NCBI GenBank assembly: GCA_910578835.1
Contig: CAJTSK010000031.1
Location: 1-30,985 of the forward strand
From: an uncultured Muribaculum sp.
Lineage (GTDB): Bacteria; Bacteroidota; Bacteroidia; Bacteroidales; Muribaculaceae
Reading direction: 5' to 3'
Length of the DNA: 30,985 bases
In this document: piece after piece, positions 1-6,085 of the stretch
Position numbering within the stretch: position 1 is the stretch's first letter
Layout of the letters: the number at the start of each line of letters is the position of its first letter
The notes under the pieces: model-generated
Databases searched by the model: none
Told to the model about the DNA's origin: nothing
Seen by the model: the letters and a program-made list of their open reading frames with translations, nothing else
Made by a program: the position numbers and the translations under genes

Positions 1-1
1 G

Positions 2-184
2 GGTGGTCCCCTTTTCAAATGCCACCTGGGTCCCTTTTCAACTGTTAGCTACATCAAGAAGCTGGAAGCTGGTGACAGGAACATCTACCGTGAGTATATA
101 GCCTTCTGCAACTACAAAGGAAAACGCCACGCCATGCTGCTCAAACGGAGAAAGGCGGAGTTTGCGCTGTTGTATATCCCATAA
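2..184 (+). pseudogene. C-terminal tail of an unidentified protein, cut by the window edge or an insertion
   Basis: A frame is open from the first bases and ends with TAA at 182-184. The protein-like part starts near 47 with SYIKKLEAGDRNIYREY and ends RRKAEFALLYIP. It is basic, with a mix of Lys, Arg, Tyr and hydrophobics that looks like a true protein C-terminus. No in-frame ATG precedes it. The first 45 bases are the repeated GGTCCC/TTTTCAA motif, which reads as poor protein, so the original gene was probably interrupted at about 44-47. A strong terminator follows 18 bp after the stop. I do not recognise the family. Confidence 0.4.
6..43. repeat. Repeated GGTCCC-TTTTCAA motif, possible IS21-type element end
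   Basis: The motif GGTCCC(C)TTTTCAA occurs twice in direct orientation, at about 6-18 and 30-41, 24 bp apart. Tandem short repeats at the termini are a feature of IS21-family elements, and this wording resembles flanks of Bacteroides IS21-like insertions from memory. No transposase is in the window, so the element, if real, lies to the left. It could also be ordinary intergenic repeat DNA. Confidence 0.35.
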
Positions 185-201
185 AAGGACTGACAAAACT
201 G

Positions 202-240
202 GCAAAAGACGTGCCATATTTAACTTGGCACGTCTTTTGC
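202..240 (+). terminator. Intrinsic terminator after the truncated frame
   Basis: Perfect 15-bp arms GCAAAAGACGTGCCA (202-216) and TGGCACGTCTTTTGC (226-240) enclose a 9-nt loop. The right arm carries the TCTTTTGC T-rich stretch and the left arm is A-rich, so it could work both ways. It sits just after the stop at 184. Confidence 0.7.
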
Positions 241-549
241 TCTATCACTTGATAGATTATCGTAGGATTTTCTCGTTAATTGACATCGTTGAGCCATTTT
301 TGCCTATCGGTTTCCAAATAACACTTCAAGTTGTAAGTGTTGTGAGAGCAATACAAAACATAGTTATTAACCATAAAAAGTATAGCGAAATTATGAAGAA
401 AGTATTTAGGAAAATTCAGAAAGGAACAACAAAAATGATTGAACGTATCAAATCGTTGGGGGAAATGGAGACGAAGCAGAAATGTGTAGTTCAACGGTTC
501 GAGATTATCATTCCCCTCCACCAAAAAATAACGACCCAATATATAGCCT
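241..549. other. AT-rich gap with no convincing gene
   Basis: About 300 bp of AT-rich sequence. Frames open across it on both strands give low-complexity, Phe/Tyr/His-rich translations with no family resemblance, and I do not call them genes. At 496-523 there is a GGTTCGA stretch followed by CCCCTCC-A-CCA that imitates a tRNA 3' end; see findings. Confidence 0.5.
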
Positions 550-575
550 CCGCAAGTTTTACTTGCGGATTTTTT
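550..575 (+). terminator. Intrinsic terminator
   Basis: CCGCAAGT (550-557) and ACTTGCGG (561-568) form a perfect 8-bp stem with a TTT loop, followed by ATTTTTTA. It is read rightward. No gene ending just before it could be identified, although a tRNA-3'-end-like stretch ends at 523. Confidence 0.65.
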
Positions 576-607
576 AGTTATCGCAGATTGGACAAAGGTT
601 TCTTTGC

Positions 608-665
608 TACTTTCTTTGTCCGCCATCATGCTCACTGAAAGAAAGTAGGGCGGCTCTCGCCGCCC
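608..665 (-). terminator. Terminator closing the leftward PcfJ/PcfK gene set
   Basis: On the minus strand GGGCGGC-GAGA-GCCGCCC (665 to 648) is followed directly by TACTTTCTTT. This lies 6 bp past the stop of the last leftward gene. A second inverted pair, TACTTTCTTT at 608-617 and AAAGAAAGTA at 638-647, extends the structure. Confidence 0.65.
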
Positions 666-671
666 CGCCAC

Positions 672-980
672 TCAAAAGCGTGTGTAAAGTCCCGTCACCA
701 TCGTGAACATTTCCTCCAGCATATCAAAATAGATACCCTCGTGTACGGCAATGTCCTTTGTCTTGCACTCAAAGGTCTTTTTGCTGAACGTCCTGCGGTA
801 GAAGCGCATATTGTAGAGGTCTGCCCCTTCGTCATAGATGATGTCAAGGCGGTTGGCACTTGTTTTGTTCCTTGCAAGGCTCATCCGTAAGCCGTTGCCC
901 ATATCTATGAAATCACGGCTACCTGTCATGGCGGTGAAGCGTTTTCCGCCTATCTGCTGTAATATCGTCTTGGCTATCAT
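672..980 (-). CDS. Conserved small protein of conjugative-element cargo, function unknown
   Basis: 102 residues starting MIAKTILQQIGG and ending VTGLYTRF. The frame runs on upstream to 1091, but that part overlaps the preceding gene and reads as non-protein, so the ATG at 980 is chosen. The body (GSRDFIDMGNGLRMSLAR, YNMRFYRRTF) is soluble, with alternating charged and hydrophobic residues. From memory, close relatives occur as uncharacterised proteins in Bacteroides conjugative transposons. It is last in the leftward set and is followed by a strong terminator. No catalytic motif or membrane segment is seen, and no function is assigned. Confidence 0.7.
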   Translation of the reverse strand: MIAKTILQQIGGKRFTAMTGSRDFIDMGNGLRMSLARNKTSANRLDIIYDEGADLYNMRFYRRTFSKKTFECKTKDIAVHEGIYFDMLEEMFTMVTGLYTRF

Positions 981-1033
981 ATCTTTTGTTTTTAGGGTTT
1001 TAAGTATTGGCGGTGCGGACACCGCCATCCCGT

Positions 1034-1279
1034 TCAAAATTCTCGCATTTCGGAAATGGGGGTCTGCCGTTGTAGCCACTCTTTCACACATTCCATATTG
1101 TACTCGCTCGTGATGACTGCCGTATGGCTGTCGGTGGCGGTGAAACGTGTGCTTTCGTAATCATCTATCCACCCCTTGAGGGTGTCCGTTCCCCACGCTC
1201 CGGTATCGTCAAAGATACCGTCCAATGCCGTGATAGGTTCGCTGAACTTGACTATCAGCGTTTGATAGGTCGTGTTCAT
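1034..1279 (-). CDS. Small acidic protein of conjugative-element cargo, function unknown
   Basis: 81 residues, MNTTYQTLIVKFSEP to PISEMREF. The frame extends upstream to 1360, but the ATG at 1279 is preferred. It overlaps the stop of the previous gene as ATGA (1276-1279) and has GGAGG about 7 bases before it, an unusually good ribosome-binding site for this phylum. The protein is predicted cytoplasmic and acidic, with Asp/Glu-rich stretches (GIFDDTGAWGTDTLKGWIDDYE). It is translationally coupled to the DUF3873-like gene before it. I do not recognise a family; small acidic proteins of mobile elements are sometimes anti-restriction DNA mimics, but nothing here specifically shows that. Confidence 0.65.
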   Translation of the reverse strand: MNTTYQTLIVKFSEPITALDGIFDDTGAWGTDTLKGWIDDYESTRFTATDSHTAVITSEYNMECVKEWLQRQTPISEMREF

Positions 1280-1509
1280 AGTCTGTCCTCCTTTCCCTTC
1301 TTTGCGTTCAGCCACTTGTCCCGTGCGGCTCGGCACTCGTCCAACGTGGGTTTGACACAAGAGAACAATTCTCTGTCTATGGGGTGGCGGTAGTCGTACT
1401 GCACAAGTGTCCGCCTGCGTCTTCCGATACCCGATTGGAAACGCTCGTATTTCTCCGTACCTGCTTCCGCGCAGGTGCTTACTCCGTTGATGGTCATTCG
1501 TGTTGTCAT
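1276..1509 (-). CDS. DUF3873-like small protein
   Basis: 77 residues with the core MTINGVSTCAEAGTEKYE, a basic stretch SGIGRRRRTLVQYDYRH, and the C-terminal FSCVKPTLDECRAARDKW. The length and this wording match what I recall of the DUF3873 family, found almost only in Bacteroides conjugative transposons; the assignment is from memory. Two candidate starts lie close together (MTTRM). The basic middle part could contact nucleic acid, but that is inference. The 3' end overlaps the next gene by 4 bp, suggesting coupled translation. No function has been established for this family as far as I know. Confidence 0.65.
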   Translation of the reverse strand: MTTRMTINGVSTCAEAGTEKYERFQSGIGRRRRTLVQYDYRHPIDRELFSCVKPTLDECRAARDKWLNAKKGKEDRL

Positions 1510-1528
1510 AATGTTGCTTTTTAGATGG

Positions 1529-1786
1529 TTAAAAATGTACTGACAGAACTCTGTTCTTCATCACCATTTCGGGGTTGCTTGTGTAGCGTTGGTGCAGGTA
1601 GAAATGGTGTGAGCCGAAGCCGTAAAGGAAAAACTTGTCAAGTTCGTGCTTCTCGGCAAACTCCTTTACGCTCTTTCTCAATTCCCCCTCACTCGTTGTG
1701 AGAGTGAGGAGGTTCACAAATTCAAGGAACATCGTGGGGATTGCATCATCCCACACACAAATCATACTTTCAATTCTTACTTCCAT
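1529..1786 (-). CDS. Conserved small protein of conjugative-element cargo, function unknown
   Basis: 85 residues, MEVRIESMICVWDDAIPT to NPEMVMKNRVLSVHF. The sequence has a mixed alpha/beta look, with a charged helix (EGELRKSVKEFAEKHELDKF) followed by aromatic-rich FFLYGFGSHHFYLHQRY. No signal peptide or membrane segment is seen. It lies 24 bp downstream of PcfJ and 19 bp upstream of the DUF3873-like gene, in one apparent transcript. It resembles uncharacterised proteins that travel with PcfJ/PcfK in Bacteroides elements, but I cannot name a family with confidence. Confidence 0.65.
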   Translation of the reverse strand: MEVRIESMICVWDDAIPTMFLEFVNLLTLTTSEGELRKSVKEFAEKHELDKFFLYGFGSHHFYLHQRYTSNPEMVMKNRVLSVHF

Positions 1787-1810
1787 ATCAATGTTGTTTT
1801 AGGGGTTATG

Positions 1811-3142
1811 CTATGCCGCTTTCATCCGCTCACGGATAAGGTTGGCGTTCTTGTTCACAAGGTCTATGATGCGCTCGTGATATTCGGTGTCCTGGTTGTG
1901 CTTGCCGTGGCACTGCACCACTTCGAGGGTTCGCAAGTCCACCTCTACGGTTTCAATAATCTCATCGCCAATCCTTGCCGATAGTATGAGGGTGTCGGCT
2001 TTCTTGTAGTATCCACTGCCAAACACGCAGATGCCCTGCGTCTTGCCCTCGTTGTAATACTCGTCTATGCTTTCAAGCACCTTGACGATTATTTCCTCGT
2101 CCGTGATTACCAAGCCGAAGAATTTGGATTTGTTGGCGATGAAATCCTCCGCATCTTTCTTTCGTTGGAGTTGTCGCTGTTGCTCACGCTCACGCCTTTC
2201 AATCTCCCAACGGCGTTGCTCTGCGGCTCTTTCCTTCTCGTGTATGGCTTCAATTTTTCGGGTTGCGTTGTCGTGTGCCGCCATGAAATCTTCGGGACAG
2301 ATGTTCTTCGGGTTACGGAGGTCTTGACCGAGTTTTTTGAGCATACGCAGATAGTCGCACCACATTGAGAGGTTGTCTATCTGATACTTGTGACGCTTGG
2401 CAATCAGATATGATGCCCAACATTCATCGGCAGTACGGGTATTGAAAAGAAAGTGTTTCATGACCTCAATCTCACCGCCTTTCATAAGGGTTTCAATTCT
2501 TGGGTCTGAAAGCAAGGCTTTGAAAAGACGCACGGGGGAGATGCCGTGGAAATCGCCCTTGAAGCCGTTACGTCTGAGTTGGGGCAATATCCTCATCTTT
2601 GGATATGCACAGCTTCTTGCCACCACATCATCGTATAGGCTGTTGTGCGGTCTTACCTCCATATCGCTGCCTAATGCCCACACATCGCAATAGCAGAAAA
2701 GGAAGCCACGGAGCAACGCCATGTCCGTAACCTTGCCGTCGGGTGAAATCCAACGCTGCACGACCTCGTGGCAGTAGAAACGCATCGGTTCGCCTTTCCT
2801 GCTCTCGCATCTGACCTGCGCCACGCGGATTACCTGATACCCTTTGCAGGTGGTTATCACGCTGAAATTCTGCGTTTCCTTGTAGATGCGTCTGCGTGTG
2901 TCCTGCACTTTGAGTTCGGCATGGCATTTGGGGCAGGTGCAGCCTTCAAGGGTGTCGCATAGTCCGCTGTCGCTGTGCCACTCGTGACCGCAGTCGGAAC
3001 AGGTGATGTTCCCTTTCTTGGTGCGGTAGCCGATATGCTCAACGCAGTGGCGGTATGCCCAATCTATTTGTGTCGCTGATATGGGGCGAAGGTTGGCGGA
3101 AAGTCTTGCCACCTCTTTCTGTATCTTGGTCTTCGGTTTCAT
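1811..3142 (-). CDS. PcfJ-like protein of a conjugative element
   Basis: 443 residues. The family is named after PcfJ of the enterococcal plasmid pCF10 and is common in Bacteroides conjugative transposons; its biochemical role is not settled. A zinc-ribbon-like pair, CSDC at 48-51 and CPKC at 70-73, sits near the N-terminus. A globular middle follows, then a long charged coiled-coil stretch rich in Glu/Arg/Gln at about 295-335 (HEKERAAEQRRWEIERRE), and a C-terminal alpha/beta domain. The zinc ribbon suggests nucleic-acid or protein binding, which is inference. The start overlaps the pcfK stop as ATGA (3139-3142). No mobilisation or transfer gene is next to it here, so the protein may be a leftover of a larger element. 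Confidence 0.8.
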   Translation of the reverse strand: MKPKTKIQKEVARLSANLRPISATQIDWAYRHCVEHIGYRTKKGNITCSDCGHEWHSDSGLCDTLEGCTCPKCHAELKVQDTRRRIYKETQNFSVITTCKGYQVIRVAQVRCESRKGEPMRFYCHEVVQRWISPDGKVTDMALLRGFLFCYCDVWALGSDMEVRPHNSLYDDVVARSCAYPKMRILPQLRRNGFKGDFHGISPVRLFKALLSDPRIETLMKGGEIEVMKHFLFNTRTADECWASYLIAKRHKYQIDNLSMWCDYLRMLKKLGQDLRNPKNICPEDFMAAHDNATRKIEAIHEKERAAEQRRWEIERREREQQRQLQRKKDAEDFIANKSKFFGLVITDEEIIVKVLESIDEYYNEGKTQGICVFGSGYYKKADTLILSARIGDEIIETVEVDLRTLEVVQCHGKHNQDTEYHERIIDLVNKNANLIRERMKAA

Positions 3143-3555
3143 AAGCCTAAATCAAATAATGAGGGTTGGGGTTGGTTTTCTTTTCTCGCTGACGGTCTGT
3201 GGCGGTTCTGCAACTTGCGGAGTTCCTCCTCTTGGTATTTGCGGACAGCGTTCTGACGTGCCTCCGCCTTTTCCTCTGCCGTGAGTTTCACAACGTGGTT
3301 CACAACCACTTGGCAGTCCATCGGTTTGCCCACCTCTATCTCGTTTTCCTCATAGTAGTGGATGGCTTGCCCGAATATCTCTCCGTCCGTGAAACCGTTG
3401 CAACCGCTTTTCTGCACATAGTTCAGAATGTGGGTCACGCACTCGTCCATGTTCTTGGCAGGGTTGCGGTACTTCTTTGCAAATAGCGCATCTTCCTCCG
3501 CACGCTGTTCCAAGTACATATATATCGTTCTCTTGAAATGGTCTGTTCCTTTCAT
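3139..3555 (-). CDS. PcfK-like protein of a conjugative element
   Basis: 138 residues. The N-terminal MKGTDHFKRTIYMYLEQRA and the middle GCNGFTDGEIFGQAIHYYEE match the PcfK-like family, which is regularly encoded directly before PcfJ. The second half is a highly charged helix (LTAEEKAEARQNAVRKYQEEEL), and the C-terminal PQPSLFDLGL resembles the short peptides that bind clamp-like or SSB-like partners, although that is a guess. It is predicted cytoplasmic. The stop overlaps the pcfJ start by 4 bp, so the pair is likely made in a fixed ratio. The function in the element is unknown. Confidence 0.8.
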   Translation of the reverse strand: MKGTDHFKRTIYMYLEQRAEEDALFAKKYRNPAKNMDECVTHILNYVQKSGCNGFTDGEIFGQAIHYYEENEIEVGKPMDCQVVVNHVVKLTAEEKAEARQNAVRKYQEEELRKLQNRHRPSARKENQPQPSLFDLGL

Positions 3556-3568
3556 ATCGCTGTCATTT

Positions 3569-3790
3569 TTAGATTATCTGTTTCAGTATCTCTCTCCAAT
3601 AGGTCGGCTCTACCTCGCTGAGAAGGAAGTCCATGAAATCCCTCCGTGCGTCCTTGTTCAGTTCGTGGTACAATCTTCGGAAAGTTTCAAAATTGCCGTT
3701 GATGTACGTTTCCACCATATACACGAAGATGTTGTCCACCTCGTAATATCTGCACTGCTGCGCTGCCGTCTTGCTGTTTCTTTTTGCCAT
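3569..3790 (-). CDS. Small conserved protein before PcfK, function unknown
   Basis: 73 residues, MAKRNSKTAAQQCRYYEV to EPTYWREILKQII. The frame continues upstream to 3964, but that part overlaps the preceding membrane-protein gene and has a His/Arg-rich non-protein look, so the ATG at 3790 (11 bp after the upstream stop) is chosen. The protein appears fully helical, with a Lys/Arg N-terminus and acidic centre (LYHELNKDARRDFMDFLLSEVEP). No known motif is recognised. It lies in one tight leftward set with pcfK 13 bp downstream. Confidence 0.6.
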   Translation of the reverse strand: MAKRNSKTAAQQCRYYEVDNIFVYMVETYINGNFETFRRLYHELNKDARRDFMDFLLSEVEPTYWREILKQII

Positions 3791-3801
3791 GTCGGTAAGG
3801 G

Positions 3802-4017
3802 TTAAAGGGTGAATAACCAAAGGATGAAGCCAAAGAAGGCAATGGTGGAAAGGATAGCCACGATTACACCTATCGCCACTCGGAACACTCCGTTTACAAT
3901 CTCTCTGATGATGCCCCAAAGGATGCCGAACACCCCGAAGGCGGTGCGCATCATCAAGCCGCATATCGCCAACCCGATGTGTTGCGCCATTTGTCTGAAA
4001 TTTGCCGTTGCCGTCAT
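3802..4017 (-). CDS. Small membrane protein, first gene of the leftward mobile-element set
   Basis: 71 residues. A polar N-terminus (MTATANFRQMAQHIG) is followed by hydrophobic stretches at about 14-40 and 44-71 (AIGVIVAILSTIAFFGFI), giving one or two membrane-spanning helices with little outside them. It is the first leftward gene; about 1.1 kb without a clear gene lies upstream. A degenerate sigma-ABfr-like -7 (ATAGTTTG, minus strand, 4088-4081) is present, but I see no good -33 for it. A role in the conjugation apparatus or membrane insertion is possible, not shown. Confidence 0.6.
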   Translation of the reverse strand: MTATANFRQMAQHIGLAICGLMMRTAFGVFGILWGIIREIVNGVFRVAIGVIVAILSTIAFFGFILWLFTL

Positions 4018-4174
4018 ATCTTCGCTGTTTTTGATTTTTTTGTTTTTAATGCGGATTCAAGAGCTGAGGGAGTTGAGTTTCAAACTATCTTATCTGCCTC
4101 TCGTTTATCCGACATTTTTTTTATGCGTCTTTCTGTCGCATCGGTCGTTTTCGTTTCGGGTGCTTGAAAAGGTA

Positions 4175-4275
4175 GGGATTAGGGAATGCAAGGTTTTTCG
4201 GTCAAAATACTACCCGCAGGGCTGGAGATTTTTACCGAAAACAGGAGGCTTGACCTTGCTTTCCCGTCCAATCCC
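4175..4275. ncRNA. Long nested hairpin, candidate structured RNA or DNA site
   Basis: Paired arms are nested around one axis: GGGATT 4175-4180 with AATCCC 4270-4275; GGGAA 4182-4186 with TTCCC 4261-4265; GCAAGG 4188-4193 with CCTTGC 4254-4259 (only a T-T mismatch between these two); TTTTCGGT 4195-4202 with ACCGAAAA 4234-4241; AAAAT 4204-4208 with ATTTT 4228-4232; CCC 4213-4215 with GGG 4219-4221. There is one 12-nt bulge on the 3' side (4242-4253). No T-run follows on either strand, so it is not an ordinary terminator. It could be a regulatory RNA, a leader of the leftward genes or an element-borne DNA site. Confidence 0.45.
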
Positions 4276-4288
4276 GGAATTACCTTTG
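4256..4288 (+). promoter_or_regulatory. Candidate sigma-ABfr promoter, rightward, inside mobile DNA
   Basis: TTG at 4256-4258 and a perfect TAnnTTTG match (TACCTTTG) at 4281-4288, separated by 22 bp, slightly long for this class. The -33 overlaps the 3' arm of the nested hairpin. A transcript from here would run to the compound hairpins at 4682 or beyond. Confidence 0.4.
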
Positions 4289-4681
4289 CGCCCAGAACGA
4301 AAATGACTGACTGATGCGGCTTACTGAAAGGCGCAAAATGGAGGTAAACGAAAACAGAGGCAGATTGTGTAGAAAAAAACTTCAGGGGAAAATCCGTAAA
4401 AAAAAGAATCACCAAAAGGAAAAAGACATCACCGGAAGCGTGAAAAGGGCAAACCACAACAAAGGAAGTATGATTGTTTCCGATCCGACGGAACTTGTTC
4501 AGCCGGGTGGCAACAATCATTCTTCCCGGTTTGTCCGGCTGTGTGTGGGCGCCTGTTTCATTCATGGGGCAGGCTGACACACTCTGCATTCACTTTCCGC
4601 TTCCGGCAAAAGAGACAGCGAAAAAAGAAAAATCATTTGAAAACCCGTAAAAGCACCTCTTGGCATAGGCGCAAAAGAAAG

Positions 4682-4736
4682 GGGCATTGCTTCATCTGTC
4701 TAAACATCGTTTAGGCGTGAGGCAATGCCCTTTTCT
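4682..4736 (+). terminator. Compound hairpin terminator
   Basis: Outer arms GGGCATTGC (4682-4690) and GCAATGCCC (4722-4730) continue inward through TTCA/TGAG with one G-U pair. An inner hairpin CTAAAC (4700-4705) / GTTTAG (4709-4714) is nested inside. TTTTCT follows on the right and AAAGAAAGG precedes on the left, so it may stop transcription in both directions. Confidence 0.6.
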
Positions 4737-4744
4737 CCAGCTAT

Positions 4745-4814
4745 GCGGTAGTCGGCACACGTTTGTTCCAAACTCGTTTTGGGCAATGGTGTGCCGACGG
4801 ACAATACCGCTTTT
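4745..4814 (+). terminator. Second compound hairpin, terminator-like
   Basis: GCGGTA (4745-4750) pairs with TACCGC (4805-4810), and the directly adjoining GTCGGCACAC (4751-4760) pairs with GTGTGCCGAC (4789-4798), leaving a 6-nt bulge on the right. CCAAA (4768-4772) / TTTGG (4778-4782) pair inside, and TTTT follows. The layout copies the hairpin 15 bp to the left, although the sequence differs. Confidence 0.5.
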
Positions 4815-4881
4815 ACGGAAAATTCTTATGAATGAGGGGATAAAAAACGGGAGTTTATATCAAAATCTCGAATTAAATAGC

Positions 4882-4889
4882 TACTTTTG
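4882..4889 (+). promoter_or_regulatory. Possible sigma-ABfr -7 element upstream of the carbamoyltransferase gene
   Basis: TACTTTTG fits TAnnTTTG exactly, but no TTG lies 19-21 bp upstream. If used, it would give a 5' leader of about 220 nt for the gene at 5114, containing the GTTACG/CGTAAC repeats. Confidence 0.35.
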
Positions 4890-5113
4890 CATACGAAGAG
4901 TTCTTTGAAGGTTACGCAACGCGCAGAAGGATAATGCAGTAGATAACTAACTAAATCGTAACCTATTACTATCAAGAGCAATTAACCTACGCTCATTTCC
5001 AATAAATTACACTCTTTTCGTAACTTCAATAGGCAAAGTTACCATTTTTTGACGGTATTGGTAGCGTCTATATGGAAATATTTGAGTAACTTGCGGCATT
5101 ATTTACAATCAAG

Positions 5114-6067
5114 ATGAAACAATTTACCAACGTAAACGACATAGGCGACCTCCAACTTGCCGTGAAGGAGGCACTTGAAGTAAAGGCCAACCGTTTTGGC
5201 TACAAGCATCTTGGCGAGAACAAGACGCTGATGATGATATTTTTCAACTCGTCGCTGCGCACAAGACTCAGCACCCAGAAAGCCGCGATGAACCTCGGCA
5301 TGAATGTAATTGTGCTTGATGTCAACCAGGGCGCGTGGAAGCTGGAGACTGAACGCGGTGTAATCATGGATGGCGACAAGCCCGAGCATCTGCTGGAAGC
5401 AATCCCGGTGATGGGATGCTACTGCGATGTGATAGGCGTGAGGTCGTTTGCCCGCTTCGAGTCAAAGACCGACGACTATGAGGAGAAAATCATAAACCAG
5501 TTTATACGCTACTCCGGACGCCCGGTATTCTCAATGGAAGCCGCCACGCGTCACCCGTTGCAGTCATTTGCCGACCTCATCACCATCGAGGAGCACAAGA
5601 CTGTGGAACGCCCCAAGGTAGTGCTCACCTGGGCACCTCATCCCAAGGCATTGCCCCAGGCAGTACCCAACTCATTTGCCGAATGGATGAATGCCGCCGG
5701 CTACGACCTTGTGATAACCCATCCCCACGGCTACGAGCTTGACCCGGCATTTACCGGCAACGCCAAGATTGAGTATGACCAAGACAAGGCTCTTGCAGGA
5801 GCCGACTTCGTATATGCCAAAAACTGGAGCGCATACACCGACCCCAACTACGGAAAAGTGCTTAGCACCGACCGCAGCTGGACCATCACCGCTGAAAAAA
5901 TGGCACTTACCAACAACGCCTTTTTCATGCACTGCCTGCCGGTAAGACGCAACATGATTGTAAGCGACGAAGTAATCGAAGGACCGCGCTCGCTTGTCAT
6001 CCCGGAAGCCGCCAACCGCGAAATATCGGCAGAGGTAGTGTTGAAACGCATACTTGAGTCACTTTAA
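5114..6067 (+). CDS. argF': N-succinylornithine carbamoyltransferase (arginine biosynthesis)
   Basis: 317 residues, the usual length. The enzyme transfers the carbamoyl group from carbamoyl phosphate to N-succinyl-L-ornithine, making N-succinylcitrulline in the Bacteroidetes variant of arginine synthesis. The carbamoyl-phosphate motif SSLRTR is at 46-51; RHPLQSFADL and the substrate loop HCLPVRR near the C-terminus are intact. Residue 90 is proline (in DGDKPEH). In the Bacteroides fragilis enzyme Pro90 is the known determinant of succinyl rather than acetyl preference, so succinyl use is predicted. It is cytoplasmic, probably a trimer like its relatives. The start follows a long AT-rich leader; no ArgR box is recognised. 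An FNT channel gene follows 18 bp later. Confidence 0.92.
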   Translation: MKQFTNVNDIGDLQLAVKEALEVKANRFGYKHLGENKTLMMIFFNSSLRTRLSTQKAAMNLGMNVIVLDVNQGAWKLETERGVIMDGDKPEHLLEAIPVMGCYCDVIGVRSFARFESKTDDYEEKIINQFIRYSGRPVFSMEAATRHPLQSFADLITIEEHKTVERPKVVLTWAPHPKALPQAVPNSFAEWMNAAGYDLVITHPHGYELDPAFTGNAKIEYDQDKALAGADFVYAKNWSAYTDPNYGKVLSTDRSWTITAEKMALTNNAFFMHCLPVRRNMIVSDEVIEGPRSLVIPEAANREISAEVVLKRILESL

Positions 6068-6085
6068 TCACCGCGACCTGCAATC

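Larger units (their letters stand above)
4018..5113. other. 1.1-kb non-coding boundary between mobile DNA and core chromosome
   Basis: No convincing gene. It contains, left to right: a nested 101-nt hairpin (4175-4275), a sigma-ABfr-like promoter (4256-4288), an open frame at 4314-4577 that could code for a Lys/Arg-rich peptide but has no family resemblance, a small CCGGG/CCCGG-type fold at 4501-4540, two large compound hairpins (4682-4736 and 4745-4814), a TAnnTTTG element at 4882-4889, and a leader with GTTACG/CGTAAC repeats (4909-5024). No integrase or obvious direct-repeat pair marks the element edge. Confidence 0.5.

Noticed and set aside
496..523. tRNA gene end
   Set aside because: The five bases either side of the would-be T-loop do not pair, spacing to the acceptor is wrong and no 5' half is found. 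Kept only as a low-interest finding.
162..671. Long overlapping frames on both strands in the 5' AT-rich region
   Set aside because: They overlap each other, cross two terminators and have Phe/Tyr/His-rich translations without family resemblance.
4314..4577. 87-codon basic frame on the plus strand as a confident gene
   Set aside because: No family match, poor start context and an abrupt shift from Lys-rich to mixed sequence; mentioned only as part of a possible transcript.
4179..4589. 136-codon frame on the minus strand
   Set aside because: It overlaps the nested hairpin and the opposite promoter, and the translation (many Phe/Ser/Val runs) does not look like a protein.
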